A stretch of 64,000 nt of DNA from Sorex araneus (GCF_027595985.1 NC_073313.1:110602552-110666551), one strand, 5' to 3'. Shown: positions 23,236 to 35,575, counted from the stretch's first letter. The notes: generated by a model not told the origin, from the sequence alone. Program-made: numbers and translations.

Positions 23236-24660
23236 TACATGAATTAACTGCTTCTTTTGAAGTGCAGAAGCTTCTTAGTTTAATATAGTCCTATTTGTTT
23301 ATCTTTGTTTGCACTTGCTTGGTCAGTTGTGTTTTGTGCTTCATCATTAAAGATGCCTTTAGCTTCAATGTCATGGAGGGTTCTCCCTACATTTTCCTCT
23401 ATGTACCTTATGAATTCAGGTCTGATATTGAGGTCTTTAATACATTTTAATCTGATTTTTTTACCTGACATTACACAGAGGTCTGAGTTCATTTTTTTGC
23501 AGGTAGCTCTCCAGTTTTCCCAGCACCGCTTGTTGAACAGGCTTTCCTTGCTCCACTTCACATTTTTTGCTACTTTATCAAAGATTAAGTGATCATATAT
23601 TTCAGAGTCTGTGTCAGAATATTCTATTCTATTCCATTGTTCTGAGGAAGGGTTTCTATTCCAGTACCATGCTGTTTTATTTTTTTCATTAGTTCCCCAT
23701 GAATTTACTTATTTTTATTTTTAATTATTTTCTATTTATTTATTCATATATTTTTAATGGATCACTGTGAGGTATAGTGACAGACTTATAAAGTTTCATA
23801 CTTACGTTTCAGTCATACAATGATCGAATATCCAGGCCTCCACCAGTGCCCATTCTCTACCACCAATGTTCCCAGTATCCCGCCCAACACCCCACCCCAT
23901 CACCCTCCCGTCCCCCACCCCCGCCTCTTGACTGGTACATTGCCTTTTACTCTCTCTCTTCAAGGGATCACCAAGTAAAGGGTGCTTGGAGGGCCTGCTC
24001 AGGATGGGAGATGCGTGCTGAAAGTAGACTATAGACCAAATATGACTACCATGCTGTTTTAATTAATACTGCTTTGTAGTACAGTTTGAATTTTGGGAAA
24101 GTGATGCCACCTTCTTCTTTTTCCCAAAGATTAATTTAGCTATTTGTGGAAGTTTATTTATCCATATGAATTTCAGGAGTGTTTTGTCTATTTCTTTGAA
24201 AAATGTCATGGATATCTCTATAGGGACTGCATTGAATCTGTTTAGTGCTTTGGGGAGTATTGCCATTTTGGCAGAGTTAATCCTCCCGATCCATGAGCAG
24301 GGGATGTGTCTCCATTTCCTCGTGTCCTCATTTATTTCTTGAAGTAGTATTTTCTTTAAATGATTAATTTCTCAGATTATGGCATTTGGGTCTGAGAATT
24401 TAGTTGATATGTTTTCTATTTTTTAAATATATAGATATTTGAATTAGCCCTGGCATATGGTCTATTCCAGGTAATGTTTCATGTACTCTGGAGAAGAATG
24501 TGTAATCAGTGTTTTGAGTTTTGAGTGTTCTCTCTATATTGATTATTCCTAGTTCTCCCAATTTTTCTTTTAGTGCTAATATTCTTATGGTTTTTCTCTC
24601 TAGTTAATCTCTCCAATCATGAAAGTAAGATATTAAAATCTCTACTACTAGATTGTTGAC
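23236..24660 (-). mobile_element. antisense L1 ORF2, with nested inverted L1 end
   Basis: It reads aagtgcagaagcttcttagt, then catggagggttctccctaca, then gtgatgccaccttcttcttt, then tgtactctggagaagaatgt, the antisense ORF2 order. A nested L1 end occupies 23,680-24,046. On removing it, the ORF2-like sequence is continuous. Confidence 0.85.
23680..24046. mobile_element. nested L1 3' end with internal inversion and 15-bp target duplication
   Basis: Perfect direct repeats taccatgctgtttta lie at 23665-23679 and 24047-24061. The left part (T-rich, ggatcactgtgaggtatagt, then ccaccagtgcccattctcta) is antisense L1 3' UTR. From about 23960, aagggatcaccaagtaaagg and gatgggagatgcgtgctgaa are sense L1 3' UTR. 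Two inward-joined parts of one L1 end inside one duplication indicate twin priming. Confidence 0.88.
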
Positions 24661-24822
24661 ATCAATGTAGTTTTTTTAATTTATTTTTGGAGGGAAGGGG
24701 AAAAGAGAAGCTGGAACTGGGAGAAGGTAGAGGGAGAGAAAGGAAGTAAAGGAGGGAATTGGTGAGTGGAGATGTTAGAAAGGAAAACTGAAAGGGACAG
24801 AAAGAAACAAGGAAAGAGGAAA

Positions 24823-25013
24823 GGGGCTGGAGTGATAGTACAGCAGCTAGGGCGTTTGCCTTGCACGCGACCAACCCGGGTTCGATTGCCAGCATCCCAT
24901 ATGGTCCCCCAAGCACTGCCAGGAATAATTCCTGAGTGCAGAGCCAGGAGTAACCGCTGTGCATTGCTGGGTGTGACCCAAAAAGCAAAAAAAACAACAA
25001 CAACAACAAAAAG
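24823..25013 (+). mobile_element. type 1 SINE, full length
   Basis: ggggctggagtgatagtaca to gacccaaaaagc, followed by an aacaacaacaac tail. It directly precedes the GGAA array. Confidence 0.96.
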
Positions 25014-25059
25014 GACAGAGGAATAGAGAATAGAGGAGAAGAATAAATGGAGAAGGAAG

Positions 25060-25340
25060 GGAGGAAAGAAGAAAGGAAGGAAGGAAGGAAGGAAGGAAGG
25101 AAGGAAGGAAGGAAGGAAGGAAGGAAGGAAGGAAGGAAGGAAGGAAGGAAGGAAGGGAGGGAGGGAGGGAGAAAGAAGGAAATGGAGGGAAGGGAAGAAG
25201 AAAAAGAAGGAAGGAAGGAAGGAAGGAAGGAAGGAAGGAAGGAAGGAAGGAAGGAAGGAAGGAAGGAAGGAAGGAAGGATGAAAGGAAGGAAGGAAGGAG
25301 GGAAGAAGGGAAGGAACAGAGGGAGGAAAGAAGGAGGGAA
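25060..25340 (+). repeat. (GGAA)n microsatellite
   Basis: Two nearly perfect ggaa runs (about 25,070-25,155 and 25,207-25,279) are joined by purine-rich ggga/gaag variants. Purine-only DNA continues to about 25,435. The long Pro/Ser/Phe/Leu and Lys/Glu/Gly frames across it are translations of the repeat, not genes. Confidence 0.97.
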
Positions 25341-25454
25341 GGAGAAAAGGAAGGAGGGGAGGTGGGAAGGCAGGAAGGAAAGGAAGCAGGAAGATGGGAA
25401 AAGGAAGGCAAGAAACAATGGAGAAGGAAGTAGGGAAGTTGGAGCTTGCCACAC

Positions 25455-25822
25455 AGGATAGAGAAGTTAGGATATGACAATGAAAGCTGGAAACGATCTC
25501 TCTGCACAAGAACTGAATGCTAAAAGTAGATAAATGAACAAGCATGATAACCCCTCAGTACCTGTATTGCAAACCGTAATGCCCAGAAGGAAACAGAGAA
25601 AGAAAGTTAGAGAGAGAGAGTGAGAGAGAGAGAGCCAGAGAGAGAGAGAAAGAAAACATATTTGCCATAGAGGCAGGCTGATTGGGCTGGTGGAGGAAAA
25701 CTGGGGACATTGGTGGTGGGAAATGTACACTGATGAAGGGACAGGTGTGGAATATTGTATGACTGAAACCCAAACATGAATAACTTTGTAACTGTGTATT
25801 TCACAGTGATTTGATAAGTAAA
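25455..25822 (+). mobile_element. sense L1 3' UTR fragment
   Basis: ggatagagaagttaggatat, then cctcagtacctgtattgcaa, then agaggcaggctgattgggct, ending tttcacagtgatttgataag. The same family tail as at 20,935. Confidence 0.85.
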
Positions 25823-26706
25823 AGAACAAGGAAAGAAAGGATGAGTTATTGCTTCACACCAGTGAGAAAGGTTTACATAAAAAATACCAGAAATAAGCAG
25901 CTCTGGCAGGGTTAGGTGGAAAAAGAAACCCTCATCCACTTACACTTATTAGTGGGACTGTCATCTGGTTCAGCCTTTATTTAAAACAATATTCACACTT
26001 ATCAAATAATAAGAATTGAGCTTGCCATACATTGGCATCTAACCCAAAATTACAAAAATGTCAACTCAAAAATATAATTTGCACTCCTCTCGTGCATTGC
26101 TAGCATAAAATCCAAGATCTAGATATAACCCAAGTACTCCAGAGCAGGCAAGTGGATGAACAAATTATTGGGTATTTATATATAATGAAATACTACTTAG
26201 TTATACGAATAAATGAACTCCAGTAGCAGAACTGTAGTTTTCTGCTACCTGGATAAAATTTGTTGGTAATATGCTCATCAGAGTTAAAAGGAGAATGAAA
26301 ATAACTCTCTTCTATACGATATATAAAAAAAAAAATAGTACGGGAATAAAAATTCCCAACAGTAAGTTTGACAATAAAATTGAATTTGTTAAGGGAAGGT
26401 GGATATGTTAGAGAGAACTTAGAAATAGTAGTAGAGATTATGATATTATGGTGGTGGATGTGGTATAGCAGCATTTATATTTAAATACTATTAATAGCAT
26501 TATGAATTAAAAAGCTTAAATAATCTTCAAAAAATTTGTCTTCTCAACTCAAAAATAAACCCTCAAAATAAATTATGAAATTTAATATTACGACCCCAAT
26601 TAATAAAATAGAAGAAGCCGTAGCTGTAGCAACTGGCATAAAGTATTTCCGTATCTTTCATCTGACGGGGTCTATATCCAAAATATAAAAACAACACACA
26701 TGTATT

Positions 26707-26737
<31 letters not shown>

Positions 26738-26975
26738 AGGGCAATCCAATCAAAAATGGGCCAAAATCTTGACTTCTCCAGAGAAATCATATTTCATCCA
26801 TTTGTAAATGAAAATATTCAGTATCACTCATTATTGGGAAAGCAAAAATAAAAACTATAAATCATCTCTCACTAGCAAAATTGGCCTCTGTTAAAGGATT
26901 GGAAAGGCTAGACAGATATTAAGCTGGTTAATGGCAATACAACTGTGGCTGCAGTTTTGATGAATCCTATGTACA
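25823..26975 (+). mobile_element. sense L1 ORF2 remains
   Basis: gagttattgcttcacaccag then gagaaaggtttacataaaaa, and near 26,180 aatgaaatactacttagtta, are ORF2 C-terminal landmarks. A (CA)n run lies at 26,707-26,732. Confidence 0.65.
26707..26732 (+). repeat. (CA)n microsatellite
   Basis: About 12 ca units inside sense L1. Confidence 0.95.
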
Positions 26976-27159
26976 TCACTGTATCACTTTATCACTGTCG
27001 TCCCATTGTTCATCGATTTGCTGGATCAGGCACCAGTAACATCTCATTGTGAGACTTGTTGTTACTGTTTTTGTATACCAAATATGCCACGGGTAGCTTG
27101 CCAGGCTCTGCCGTGTGGAATGGATACTCTTGGTAGCTTGCCAGTCTCTCTGAGAGGAA
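26976..27159 (-). mobile_element. type 2 SINE, antisense, head missing
   Basis: tcactgtatcactttatcac, then catctcattgtgagacttgt, then gtagcttgccaggctctgcc. It stops at ctctctgagagg and so lacks the tRNA-like head. Confidence 0.9.
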
Positions 27160-28393
27160 TCATATGTACATACTGTAGGGTATTAAGCTTTAACTCTGAA
27201 TTCTGTAACATTAATAATTAATCAAAAATGGATAAAAGGTCACATTTCTGATTATGAGGGAAAAATTGAGTGTCTACATCATAATTTTATGATATTTAAA
27301 TACCTTCAAAATTAAATTTTATCTAGCCTGATTAATATACAGACTAAATTGTAAATCTGTTAAAAGAAAACATACACAGTAACATACAAAGACAAGGGGA
27401 CAGATTCAAGATAATCTCATAGGAGGGCTTCTGAAAGTCTGAGAAAAACTGCAACAAATATTTAAGTATAAAATGTTGCATGAGGGCCTCACTGATAAAG
27501 TTTGATGGAAAACCCAGCCAATATATTCAGGAGCATCAGCCTGATCATGACAGCACAAACCCAACAGATGAGAGGGTGAAGCTGATCAAAGACTGCTAAA
27601 AGTCGGAATCTTGCCCTAGGAAAAATGTAGGTTGGCATAAAATATATATATATATTTCAATCTTAAAATTCTACCCATACAAAACCTAACTGTAAGGCTC
27701 TAACTGGGCAAGGTATTTAGGACAGACATTTTGGCATACTGTACATCAGAAACTTCTTGCAAGCAGGCAGGGAGGCATCCTACCGGATTCCCTTTAGAAC
27801 AAGAATCAGCTTATAGAAGAGGATGCAGAGCAGGACATTTCTTTGGTTTCTGGGCTAGCCATAATACATTTCAAAATAAAAGAACAATAAACATCTTGAG
27901 GACAAATTTCTCTGTTCTTAGCAGAAAGATTCTTAAGCATGCTGCTGAGTGACATTTGCTTGCCCTAGGCTAAACAAAGTCAGCTCCTGCAAATCCATTT
28001 AAGACAGAAAGCAGGCAGCCTTACTGAAGGTCTAGAATAAGAAAGGGCTTTTCTCTTTAACCGCCCTCTCATTGTTTGTTGTGCTTACAGTTTGAGGGCT
28101 TAAGCATGGTAAAACTTGAGGTCATTGGACCCAGCAAACCTAACTTGCTGCCCAGGTTTCTTTGAACCTGGTCATATGCAAGAAAACAACTCTGTAAGCA
28201 GTACTAAATAAACTTCTATAAAAAGGCAAAGAAGCCTCCTTTGAAAGTAGTAAAATACTAAAAATGTGAAATGTGGAAAGGAGGGAGAGTAATAATGGAG
28301 TCTCATAATGAACTCAAGTTTAACTTGTCTGGAAATTAATAAAGTCTATAAACTCAAACCCTTAGAAATTGCCTTCATGGGTGTAAAAATATC
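27160..28393. other. unassigned interval left of the solo LTR
   Basis: No gene is seen. It does not look like the internal region of the adjacent LTR: reading out of the LTR on the minus strand, I find no tRNA-complementary primer-binding site. A second unrelated LTR remnant around 27,650-28,230 is possible. Confidence 0.35.
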
Positions 28394-29327
28394 TGCCAGG
28401 GGGCGACCTGGGGAAAAGCCCTGACAGCTCTCCCTATCGGCCGCCCCCAGGTTCGGGGGGTTTGGTCCCAGGCCGCTCGCCCAGCCAGAGTGGCCCAGGC
28501 AATGGGGCAGATGGCAGAGAAAAAAACAAGGGCCAAGCCGGTTGACTGATCAGTTGCCGTTTATTCCATTCACTCCACGCGACTCCTCCATCCCGCTGTC
28601 TCAATCCTCCTTCACTCTGGATTCTGCTGCTAGAACCTCCTTCACTAGTCTTTCCCCCTACTTGTCTCCCCCACCTTGCCCTCTTAGGCTATACACAGTC
28701 AGCTAGCAAAATCAACATAAGAATGTCCTTCCTGAGGGCCAGGCATTCCAAAGCCCTTCCTGACTGCCAGCAGGAAAAATACCTCTTAAGGTTTTTCTCC
28801 TTTCCTTAGTCCAAGAATTTATTCACATCTTCATACTAGTTATTTTTGTATGGACACAGTTAAGAAATACATTGAAGCTTGCAGGGCAGCTCTCCTGGGA
28901 ACATCTTGCCACCGACTCAGACTACAGTGCTCAGGCCAGATTAATCATTGCTAACCTTAGCAGGGTCCGAATCTAGTTATTACTTTTTTGGATCATGACA
29001 GCATTTGTCCATGGCCAATCTCTTAATTTATAGTTAAGCTTTAGGCGCTTTGGCCAGGCCCATCTCAATGCCAAGGTAGCACACAACTCATCGCTTGCCC
29101 TGGGTCCATCCTGTCCCTTGTCGGGACCCAGCTTTTGGGAGTACTAGGAAGTAAGGGCAGATGAGGCTTAGGTGGAGAGAACAGATGCTTAGGAGGAAAA
29201 TATCATGTAGAGTCAAACGGCTCCCAGGTTACAAAAGCATAGCATTTGCTATAGTCTTCCTGTGTCCATACTAAAGGACATGGCTCTGAATAAACTATGC
29301 AAAGGACTCAAGGAGAAGAGGAAAACA
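28394..29327 (-). mobile_element. solo endogenous retroviral LTR, minus strand
   Basis: On the minus strand it begins TG (29327-29326) and ends CA (28395-28394). U3 shares gtatggacacaggaag, gtcatgatccaaaa and cctggcctgag blocks with the LTR at 14,504. The polyadenylation signal AATAAA is the complement of tttatt at about 28,560-28,565. R-U5 (28,394-28,560) is GC- and CpG-rich (gcgacctgggg, cggccgccccc), the strongest GC contrast in the window. No gag, pol or env sequence lies on either side, so it is probably solo. Target duplications were not convincing. Confidence 0.75.
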
Positions 29328-29339
29328 ATATTTACAAGT

Positions 29340-29953
29340 CAAAAGAATACAAAGAAAGAAGTTACAAATAAACACAGAGGAATGGGTGCACTGTTACGGG
29401 AGTAACCCAATAAACCTAAACTGCCTGAGGCTATGTTATCCTACTCATGGATATCTCAAAATATATATACTCAGAAGAACAAAAACAACCAAATGAAATC
29501 TGTGCACTAAATAATAGCAGATATCAAAGTACAGGGGAAGGAAATTGAAGGGCAAGGAAAGAAATGGACTTCACAATCACAAATAAGCCTTATAGAATTC
29601 TAAGCAACCAGTAATGAACTCCTCTCATTCATTTCACTAAAAGTCAATAGGCTAAACACACCAAATGAAGACACACAAAGATTCAGTGAACAAGAAAAAC
29701 TCCAACTTTTGCTGCTTAGTAAAGATACACTCAAAGTTGTCATAATAAAAACATGCTCAAGTTGAAAGACTGAAAAACAATCACACAGATAAATCATAGC
29801 CTCAATAAGGGCAGCGATGTCCATATCTATATCATGCAAAATATATTTAAATTAGGAAAAGCTTAAGAGGCAGAGGTAGAATAGAATAAAGGATTAAAGG
29901 ATCAACACATCAAGAAAACTTTAATATCGTTAACATATGTGCCAAATAAGGAT
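29340..29953 (+). mobile_element. sense L1 ORF2 5' part
   Basis: ctctcattcatttcactaaa, then agtcaataggctaaacacac, then gaaagactgaaaaacaatca are sense ORF2 landmarks. The frame is broken. It ends at the target site of the SINE that follows. Confidence 0.7.
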
Positions 29954-29962
29954 TGATTTGTT

Positions 29963-30144
29963 CTAGCGGGCACCTGTAACGTCTCTCATTGAGAGACTTA
30001 TTGTTACTGTTTTTGGCATATCCAATACGCACGGGTAGCTTGTCAGGCTCTGCCGTGCGGGCTCGATACTCGGTAGCTTGCCGGGCTCTCCGAGAGGGGT
30101 GGAGGAATCGAACACAGGCGAACGCCCAACCGCTGTGCTCCAGC
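29963..30144 (-). mobile_element. type 2 SINE, antisense, with 12-bp target duplication
   Basis: It runs from tagcgggcacctgtaacgtc to gtgctccagcc. The direct repeats ccaaataaggat at 29942-29953 and 30145-30156 flank it, with a few residual bases at the left. It lacks the outermost 3' tail. Confidence 0.9.
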
Positions 30145-30189
30145 CCAAATAAGGATCATAAAATATATTTTTTAAACTACAAATAGGGT

Positions 30190-30915
30190 GAGAAAAAGAT
30201 ATCAACAGCAACACAATAGTAGTGAGAACATTTATTTTGTAAATAAAATTTAAGTTTTGTGCATGCTAACAAAACTGGTTAGCCAGCCTAACATAAAATA
30301 ATGAAACTAGTTCACTACCACACACTATACACAAAGTCAATACATTAAAGATCTTGATTTTGTTGCAGTTGCGGGTCATGACTCCCTCCAGAAGGAATAG
30401 GTTCCTTAGGTTTATGTGAAATAGGAAGAAGGGCTCTCTACAGCACTGTGACTGCAGACTTTCTGAGAGCACTGCAGGAAGCTAGTGCCTCTGACAAAGG
30501 AGGCATTGTAGTCCGGGTGGGAGTCACAGTTGCAAGGGATATAACACCAGACTAAGGTCATAAGGCCAGAATTCCTTGTATGACACAGAGCCCACAAATG
30601 GATCCAGGCAAGGGGGAGATATATAGCAGGTCTTGGATTATCATTTCAGTGCATAAGTCTGCAGGATCACTTGTTAGCTTTGCTTTGAAAATAATTGCAG
30701 GGTGGTCACTGGTTGCAGGAATGAGGCTTTCTCTCACCTCTAGACAGATGGGGCTTCCTGGGGTCAAGCCTATTTGTCTGCCAGTATAAGATGCTCTTGA
30801 TAATTATCTTTCAATCCCCAGAAGAGTATGCTTTCTACCCCAGGGTGCATTGAGTTTTTGTTTGGGATTTGCCTTCAGTATCTTGAAACATAAACAGTGA
30901 TATCAAAATGGATTT
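30190..30915. other. unassigned, transcript-like segment
   Basis: Composition is balanced compared with the flanking L1. Read on the minus strand there is a short open frame (30,767-30,558) and, near the left end, an AATAAA (complement of tttattttg, about 30,230). No protein family was recognised and no poly(A) tract is present. It could be an old processed pseudogene or chance. Confidence 0.25.
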
Positions 30916-30919
30916 CATC

Positions 30920-31092
30920 GGGGGCTGGAGCAATAGCACAGTAGGTAGGGTGCTTGCCTTGCACAAGGCCAACCAGGGTTCAATTCCCAGCATCCTGTAC
31001 TGTCCCCTGAGCACCGCCAGGGGTAATTCCTGATTGCAGAGCCAGGAGTGACCCCTGTGCATCGCCTGGTATGACCCAAAAAGCAAAAAAAT
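30920..31092 (+). mobile_element. type 1 SINE, full length
   Basis: ggggctggagcaatagcaca, ccgccaggggtaattcctga, gacccaaaaagc and an A tail. Confidence 0.96.
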
Positions 31093-31199
31093 TAAAGGGT
31101 TTTTTATCAGTGCTGTTGAGGATTGTGGCCTGTCTAGTCTATGACATTGTTCTACTCTCCCAAGTTGCCTAACTCCTATGAAAATGAAATGGTGTAGAT

Positions 31200-31823
31200 A
31201 AGATATTGTAGATTCATCTACACAATGGAATACTACGCAGCTGTTAGGAGAGATGAAGTCATGAAATTTGCTTAAAATTGATAAACATGGAAAGTATCAT
31301 GCTAAGTGAAATGAGTCAGAAAGAGAGGGACAGACATAGAGGGATTGCACTTATTTGTGGAGTGTGGGGTAGCATCACATGAGGCTTACACCCAAGGACG
31401 TTAGATACAATGGCCAGGGGGATTGCCCCATAGCTGGAAGACTGCTTCATGAGCAGAGAAGAGAAGGCAGATGGAATAGAGAAGGGATCAGTAAGAAAAT
31501 GATGGCTGGAGGAACCAGTTGGGATGGGAGATGCATGCTGAAAGTAGATAATGGACCAAACATGATCACTTCTCAGTGTCTGTGTTGCAAGATATAATGC
31601 CCAAAAGTAGAGAGAGAGTATGGGGAATATTGTCTGACTTAGAGGCAGGGGGAGGATGGGAAAAGGGGGGTATACCCGGGATATTGGTGATGGGGAATGT
31701 GCACTGGTGGAGGGATGGGTGTTTGATCATTGTGAGATTGTAACCGAAACATAAAAGCTTGTAACTATCTCACAGTGATTCAATAAAATTTTTAAAAAAT
31801 TTAAAAAAAGATATTGTAGATTC
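31200..31823 (+). mobile_element. 5'-truncated L1 with perfect 16-bp target duplication
   Basis: aagatattgtagattc occurs at 31200-31215 and again at 31808-31823. Between them is ORF2 C-terminal end (caatggaatactacgcagct), the full family 3' UTR (tggagggatgggtgtttgat) and the terminus ctcacagtgattcaataaaa with an A-rich tail. About 590 bp. It is a clean reference copy of the L1 3' end for this window. Confidence 0.95.
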
Positions 31824-34480
31824 TTTTATGGAGCAGATGCGGTCTTATTGCTTTGGATGTCTGGGCAAGTGAATCTGCTCTAGGACTTTCAAGGACTAAG
31901 TGTCTCCACATTTCCTACTTTCTTTTTTCTGGGATTAAATGAAGAGATTACAGAATTTCATATCTACTACTCCTTGAGGTTCTAAATAGGATGCTGGAAA
32001 CCAAGTACCACCTACCCTGGAGCTGACAACATCTTAGTGATTGCTCTCAATTTTGCCTCCTTTTCCCCAACATGAAGTCTTTCTTTAGAAAGCTACTGTT
32101 CTGTCTTTCCCTTCTGTCTCTTTATTGCTGTGAAAGCAGTATTCATTCAGGTGTTAAGTGTTTTTCTATATAGATCCACCCATATTTTGCTATTGATTTG
32201 CTGTATTTGTAGATGGAGATAAGCATAGCTTCTCCCAATTTCATCATTTTCGACACTCCCCCCTTGGACTTCATGTTTCACAGAAACAAACCCCATATGC
32301 TAGATAATTTTCTGACAACTTTGGAAAAATGCAATTCAGTTACAAGTGATACTTACATAGGGGAATTATTAAAAGCCATCTCTGCAGAAAATAAATATGG
32401 AGAGAATAGGAATGCATATATAGCTATGTAACAAATGCAGTTCAGGGAACCTAGTCCAGCATATTAACTCCATAATTTGTAAATAAAATGATTTTTTAAC
32501 TAGTGCTTTAGCTGTCATGTGTGTATACAAATTGTTTTAGACCATTCATATATATGTATATATCTATATCCTGATATAAAGAACAGCTTTTTATTATAAT
32601 TTTATCTGATTTTTTCTTGGTTTATTTTTATAAGAGAGATGGTGTGGTTTGGACACATATACTCTAACACAGCTCTTCAGAATCTCTCTGTAGACTGAAT
32701 CCCTGAAGCCTGGTGGCAGGTCCCAACCCGTTTTCTTTACATGATATCCTTACAAAAGATGGAGAGACTTAATAGTCTGCCAGATACTTAAAGTGTGAAG
32801 ATTAATAAAAGATACATCATTCATTATGGATATATATTTTTTATCTTTAATCTGTCAATGTAAGCACACTTCTAAAAGTATACAGTACCATAATGATTCT
32901 AAAGGGTTTTTGATTTTTAAAAGATGTGCTGGCCTGTGGGCAATTTTTAATAATCGGGTGTGTAGAGAAGTGAAAGTGAAGCTGAGAATTTGAACATCCC
33001 CATCCATGATTCTGCTTTGAAAATAGTATTTGGAAGCATTGTTTTCTTTCTCTTTAACTTCCCTCTCGCTTACATTATAATCTAGACTGAAAGATGATTT
33101 AGACGCTGTCTAGTTGAGAAGTGACAATCAGCAAAATGTAGTCAGAATATCTACCTGAAATTTTAGCAGTAGAGCTTATTTGGAAAATGTATTTCATCCG
33201 GAATTCTAGCACGTTAAAGAAAAGGAAACCTTTAACTTACTATAATTAAAATTGAGTTACTGTCATTTGTAGTACCTGGGAATTAAGGATTGACAGTCAT
33301 CACTAAGTCAGTTGAAAGGTCAAGAGTCTAAAAATTTTAATATTGTCTGCTTCACACTCATAAAAACATTAATGGAAAGATATTCTACTGCTATCTGCTT
33401 GAATCTAGTACTTTTATATGCTTTAGAATAAAACTATGAAGTGTTTGTCCAACTGCCACTTGAATACAATTCAGCAATTGGACACAATTGCCAAGTGTGA
33501 AGTGCTCCTTGATTATGCAACTGTAGTTCAGGAAATTCTCTCCTTTAGTAATCTCAAATCTGCCTCCTTAAAACTTTTTTATTATATTTTGTTCTTCACA
33601 GAAGTACAGTCATTGTATTCTTTTCCCTGTGAGGATTATCTGAATAGATAAAGGTAGATTTCTAAATTTACTTGTGAAATTTCTCCCATTTCTCATGATA
33701 TTCTTCAAAGGATCCGGAGACAGGGATAAAATCAAGTAGTCAATGTGGGAAGGGGCGGGGTAGATAACTTATCGCCAATAACTTATAACCTTTGTGTGTC
33801 TTATAAAAGCAGATAAAATGTAAAAGATAATGAGACATGCTCACAACATTGTATGATTGAAATAATCATACACCATTTGTGAAAATGAAAAATGGTATAG
33901 GCACTTGATAGCTTACAGTACTTTATAAAGTAAAACAATCTTACCACATGACTGACCTTGGCATATTTCACAAGAAAATTAAAATACATGTATTCTCAGA
34001 GCTTTGTTTGCAGTGATCTCAATCTTGATAAATTCAAGTGTCCATTAATATTCAAATTATTAGTGAAACAATATTTTGTGTAACTTTACAGTGGGATATT
34101 TGGTTTAAAAGATAAATGAAGAGCTTATACACACCTCCAAATGAATTTCAACTACAAGTGACATTAGGAAAGTTGTGGAGAGTTTTGGGTAAGTTCATGG
34201 TGATAGATAGGCAGTAATTTTGTACACCAAAGCATAAATATTAATATGATTGCAATTGTGGTACCTTGATAATATTAAGGTACATTTTGAAAAGATTGAA
34301 AGTTTTCTGGAACCAAGGATAGGGAAACATGATAGAAGTTTGGAGGTAATGAAATGTATATAACAAATGTAGTGGTTGTTTCACTGACTTATATATTTGT
34401 CAAAACTTATTAATTTCATGTTGAAAATGGGAAAATTACAACATGTATAAATTATAGGACCACTAAGCTTCCAGTTTCTA
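31824..34480. other. unique intergenic DNA
   Basis: No gene or clear mobile element. Short open frames at 32,213-32,431 and 33,436-33,651 have no recognisable family and no supporting signals. Traces of very old repeats are possible. Confidence 0.45.
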
Positions 34481-34556
34481 TTTTTGGCACCAGATATAAA
34501 AATCCGGAGTCTCATACATGTGAAGCACATGCTCTACCACTACATTCTGGATACCC
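34475..34556 (-). mobile_element. old tRNA-type SINE fragment
   Basis: tttttggcaccagat, then tgtgaagcacatgctctacc, then actacattctgga, the antisense order of an older tRNA-derived SINE also seen at 37,445-37,530. Confidence 0.45.
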
Positions 34557-34624
34557 TTATATTTTTTTTAATTTCATAATCTGCATTTGAGATGGTCAGT
34601 TACCTTAGGTTTATTGCTTGATTT

Positions 34625-35575
34625 ATTTTACTTTTTATTAAATCACTGTTATATGCATAGTTACAAAGTTGTTCATGATGGGGTTCAGTCATACCATCCA
34701 GCATCCATCCTTTCAGCGGTCTACATTGCCCACCACATGTCCTCAGTTTCCCTCCCACCAGACCCCCATTCTGCCTCCAGGGTAGTCACTTTTCTTCTCT
34801 CTCTCTCTCTCTCTTGTGGCAAGCCTCCAACCATGGGTCAGTCCTCCTGGCTCTTGTTTCTACTGTCCTTGGTAATAATCTTGTATTATGATTTTTATAT
34901 CCCACAAATGAGTGCAATCATTCTATGTCTATCCCTCTCCTTCTGACTTACTTCACCCAGCATGATACTCTCCATGTCCATCCATTTATAAGCAAATTTC
35001 ATGACTTTGTTTTTCCTGATGGCTGCATAGTATTCAATTTTTCAGATGTACCATAGTTTCTTTATTCTAATCTTAGGCACTCAGATTGTTTTCAGATTCT
35101 GGCTAATGTGAACAGTGCTGCAATGAACATAGACGTGTAGATGGCATTTCTGCTGCCTGTTTTTGGGTCCCCAGGGTATATTCCCAGAACTGGTATTCTT
35201 AGGTCATGTAGAACATCAATTTCTATTTTTTCTATTGTTTTCCAAAAAGGTTAGATCAGTCATCATTTCCACCGACAAGGAATAAGAGTCCTTTTCTCCC
35301 CACATCTGCACCTGCACTGTTTTTTCTTGTTCTTTATGATGTGTGCCAATCTATGGGGTGTGAGATATCTCATTGTTGTTTTGATTTGCATCTCCCTAAT
35401 GATTAGTATTGGGGAGTGATTTTTCCTGTGCCTTTTGACCATTTGTACTTTTCTTTGAGAAAGATTTTATTCATTTCTTCTCCTCATTTTTTATGGGGTT
35501 GGATGTTATTTTCTTGCAAAGTTCTGCCAGTGCCTTTTTATCTTTGATATTAACCCCTTATCAGAACTCCCTTAA
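34625..35575 (-). mobile_element. antisense L1 3' UTR and ORF2 C-terminus
   Basis: ttacaaagttgttcatgatg, then ctgacttacttcacccagca, then tcctgatggctgcatagtat, then gtgtgagatatctcattgtt, then cttgcaaagttctgccagtg. This is the antisense order from the L1 3' end into ORF2. A (CT)n run lies at about 34,797-34,814. Confidence 0.88.

Noticed and set aside
24662..25545. Long open frames of Pro/Ser/Phe/Leu and Lys/Glu/Gly repeats
   Set aside because: They are direct translations of the GGAA microsatellite plus an adjacent SINE; any tetranucleotide array with no stop gives such frames.
27160..28393. Internal provirus attached to the minus-strand LTR
   Set aside because: No primer-binding site next to U5 and no gag or pol similarity.
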